Shown here piece by piece: positions 19,812-22,717 of a stretch of DNA of 22,717 nucleotides. This stretch comes from Plakobranchus ocellatus. Its lineage: Eukaryota > Mollusca > Gastropoda > Plakobranchidae. Every line of letters starts with the position of its first letter. Position 1 is the stretch's first letter. Location of the stretch: contig BLXT01001944.1 in NCBI GenBank assembly GCA_019648995.1, positions 325,429 through 348,145 of the forward strand. Reading direction: 5' to 3'. A model generated the notes under the pieces. It did no database searches. It was not told the DNA's origin and saw only the letters and a program-made list of their open reading frames with translations. The translations under genes and the position numbers were made by a program.

Positions 19812-20759
19812 TTTGCTGTGATCTAACAACAACAAAAAACCTAGGGACCAAGTCTTCCAGAATTGATTTCGATACAATAATATAAGGTCGGGGCAACACT
19901 GCATCCGCATTGTAAACTATTTAAATAATTGAAGCTATGAAAGCTAGAACTAGAAAAAAAAACTTGCTAAAATATGATGTAAAACACCGGCGAAAGGGAA
20001 GCAATAAATACATGTACATTAAGGAATTTAAAATATCATACATATTTTGGCAGGAGAATGAAATAGAAATGACTGCCTTGATTAGTCAAAATTTTATATA
20101 ATATTAAAATCTAAATATCATATGGCGAGACAACTGCAGAAAAAGGGGATTTTGCCAGATTAGATTATACGCGGATATGAAACGAAACAGATGATATATC
20201 GTTTTTTGTTCTCCAGCACTCTGTAAAAAAAGAAGTTGATCTCAATCTTTTAGCCACATTGTCGCCATATTAAAAGAAATATCCAAGGATTTTGAGCATT
20301 TGAACATATTGTTATGCATGTTTTGCGACGTAGGCCTAATTTTTGGCGGATGAAATCTTTTTTCTTTCCTCGCTAGACTTAAATCCATAATAGACAGCTA
20401 TAGATGTAGGCTAACCTCAACATGCATAACTAGAAACATCACGACTGTCTGACTGGGGTGAATGGCGTTGTTTTAATCATCCAGCATCGCGTCTGAGACA
20501 GCACAATTGATTAGTGACGGTAATAGTAATTAGTATGAATATATTTCACGCTTCAGATTGGCCAAATCGGCAAAATCACATCTTTCTTTCAGACGTAGGG
20601 CTCAGTTTGTGTTGCCTCTCTCTGTGCAGGTGTTTAACCCTGCAAGGACATTTTGGTGAAAGAATTCAAATGCATATTGTGGGAGAAATTTTGAATATTT
20701 TTGCATATGACGTGATTAACTTAAATTTGCTTCTTTTTCCTCTTACTACATCTGCCTGT

Positions 20760-20762
<3 letters not shown>
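19812..20762. other. Non-coding stretch, no gene seen
   Basis: The open frame beginning at 20514 runs into the TC/TCTG array and is not a gene. No repeat family is recognised. Confidence 0.55.
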
Positions 20763-20822
<60 letters not shown>

Positions 20823-20847
20823 ACTGTGTCTGTGTCTGTGTCTGTCC

Positions 20848-20920
<73 letters not shown>

Positions 20921-20953
20921 CCTGTTTCTCGCTCTCTCTCCCCCTACTTCCCT

Positions 20954-20998
<45 letters not shown>

Positions 20999-21075
20999 TT
21001 CTCTGTGTCTCTCTCTGTCTCTGTCTGTCTGTCTGTCTCTCTCTTCCGATCTCTCTCTCTCTCTATCTCTCTCTG
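20763..21075. repeat. Large compound TC / TGTC microsatellite
   Basis: About 29 TC units, then about 19 TGTC units (20843-20917), then interrupted TC and TCTG tracts to 21075. The pyrimidines all lie on one strand, so the array could adopt triplex (H-DNA) forms. The 211-codon open frame over it is a low-complexity artefact. Confidence 0.97.
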
Positions 21076-21159
21076 TTCAATGTTCTCTCCACTTTTCTTT
21101 CTGTATATCTTTCTCGATACTCCCCACCTCCCTCCAGTTCTCTCTTTGAGTTTTGACTA

Positions 21160-21839
21160 GAGAGATTAATTACCCCGGGAGTGCATGTATGTATTAGGAT
21201 CCATACCAACGATTTCAGAACCAAACAATCAGTTTAATCCACATATTTATTTACTCAGAAATAATTTATTTGCATGTATTTATTTATTTATTTATTTATT
21301 TATTTGAATAAAAAAAGTCTCGCATCTCTTTTTCTCTCTTGGCACATGCTTTCAGTTTTTTGTTTGTTTGTTTGTTTTTTGTTGCGACCAATAGAAAATT
21401 GTATTGAATTTCATTGTCATTTTTCTCTCTTTAAAAAAAAAAAAACCTGATCAGATCCAAACTAATAATTTTTGGGGACTAATCTGTCCCTGCACAGTTA
21501 TAGAAAATACTTATTGACATGTTGAGCAAAACAACAATAACAATGGCAACAGCAACAACGATAGAAATCATTTTTTTTTCAGTTTGGGAACTCAGTGTCT
21601 ATACTAATGTAAAAATTTTTAGACCTAGGCTATCTGTAGACTCTACCGATCATCTTTGCTGACCATGTTATACTTTAAAAAATAAATAAGAGACTGTCCC
21701 CTGCGTAAAAAATGCCTAACGCCACTCGACAGCGGGCACAACCTCGTGCCTCGTTTGGAATCAGGCCTGACATCATTGAGTTATTTTTATAATAAAAGCT
21801 TGTTTTGTTACTATATTTAGATCAATACCGCATTTCGGG
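21160..21839. repeat. AT-rich flank with short TTTA and GTTT arrays
   Basis: TTTA repeats are at about 21277-21304 and GTTT repeats near 21357-21377. No gene is seen. A slightly GC-richer patch at 21695-21780 is unassigned. Confidence 0.6.
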
Positions 21840-22082
21840 GATTTCCACGCTCCACATTTCGATACACTGGACTCCAAGAACTCTACTCTGAGAGAGAAAA
21901 GCGCGAACTTTCATGAGTTTGATGGAATGAGTCAGTGAGGAGTTCTAGATTTAGATCTAAGCCAAAGGTTTCTGGACCACTATAGTTGGAATCTGCGACA
22001 AAATTCGAGAACTACGTGTGTGTGACCTTGATCAATGTGCGGGCCTATGTTCTGTGGTTTGTGGCAGAAATCGATAATCAAG
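21840..22082 (+). other. Possible untranslated first exon of a downstream gene
   Basis: A less AT-rich block ends in a perfect consensus donor, AATCAAG|GTGAGT, at 22083. It has no long open frame and would be a 5' UTR exon of a gene beyond the window. The start is a guess, as no TATA box or initiator is convincing. Confidence 0.2.
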
Positions 22083-22509
22083 GTGAGTGAGTCAGCCTGT
22101 TTACACTATGTTGGTGAATCACCGTGACCTACTTTTTTTCTATTTCATCATCACGGTTTCGCGGAATTCATTAGACTTAGAGAGAGAAAACGCCTGAGTA
22201 CTCAGCATGTTTTTGTTTTGATGACTAAGCGTGTAGGGTAGAATATCTTTCTAAGTTTGAAACATAGTGTGCGTTTTTCTTTTTTTCCATTTTCAACTGA
22301 TTTTGTCGATTGTTTCTAATTTTTGTTGATTAGAAGAAGAAAAAAAACAAAGAAGTGACGATGTAGTAGGCTTACAGATAAAATTCGTTTTATGAATCAT
22401 TCAGAGACAAAGCAAAACATCTAAATTATGTTTGAAATTGAAACAATAACAGAAACTGATTTTAATTAGTTTTCTATAGCTTAAGAAGGAGAGGGGAGGG
22501 GTGGGGGAA

Positions 22510-22531
22510 TAGATAGATAGATAGAGAGGGC

Positions 22532-22580
<49 letters not shown>

Positions 22581-22582
22581 TC

Positions 22583-22640
<58 letters not shown>

Positions 22641-22651
22641 TGATGATGAGG

Positions 22652-22717
<66 letters not shown>
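22510..22717. repeat. GATA, GA and AAT microsatellites at window end
   Basis: GATA units (22510-22525) are followed by about 20 GA units to 22577 and an AAT array to the end, interrupted by a short GAT run near 22639-22652. Confidence 0.97.

Noticed and set aside
20514-21149. 211-codon open frame
   Set aside because: Nearly all of it is translated TC/TGTC microsatellite (Leu-Ser and Val-Cys-Leu-Ser runs); no domain.

Overview
This window is eukaryotic. It is AT-rich, its one clear gene is split by introns with GT...AG borders, and it is full of long microsatellites (GTA, TC, TCTG, GATA, AAT), DNA-transposon relics and a tRNA-derived SINE. The codon-level similarity of the gene to animal PDE12, the very frequent AGATCT/CTAGATCTAG and TAGGCCTA words and the TCTG/TC arrays suggest a marine or freshwater invertebrate, most likely a mollusc (perhaps a gastropod). 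That placement is inference.

The one confident gene is a complete seven-exon PDE12 homologue (2',5'-phosphodiesterase 12, a mitochondrial poly(A)-specific 3' exonuclease of the EEP/CCR4 superfamily). It runs from 3442 to 14379 on the + strand. All six junctions keep the frame and give a 641-residue protein: an arginine/lysine-rich mitochondrial presequence, the PDE12-specific N-terminal region, then the whole EEP catalytic domain with YNLLAD, QEVDR, NTHLYFHP, CGDFNS, LDYIFVD and SDHLAL motifs.

Layout. 1-3400: intergenic, with a GTA array, a decayed minus-strand repeat-protein exon and minisatellite (1527-1945), a long inverted repeat of about 260 bp per arm (2036-2725) whose left arm carries a tiny palindromic insertion, and a 39-bp satellite (909-967 and 3019-3155). 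3442-14379: PDE12. Intron 2 holds a hAT-like MITE, intron 3 a truncated SINE and a TCTG/TC array, intron 4 a pogo-like element and a second hAT-like MITE, and intron 6 five further copies of the 3' half of exon 6 with its splice donor. 14380-22717: gene-poor flank with a SINE (minus strand), three weak coding-like relics (18013-18234 +, 18395-19003 -, 19532-19811 +), a large compound TC/TCTG array (20763-21075), a possible untranslated first exon of a neighbouring gene (about 21840-22082) and a closing GA/AAT array.

The most interesting signal is the 81-bp tandem amplification of the end of exon 6. Because 81 is a multiple of 3 and the first repeats are open, donors 2 and 3 could lengthen the catalytic domain by 27 or 54 residues without breaking the frame. 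I do not see a convincing wholly new biological system here. The remaining findings are structural oddities and decayed coding relics.
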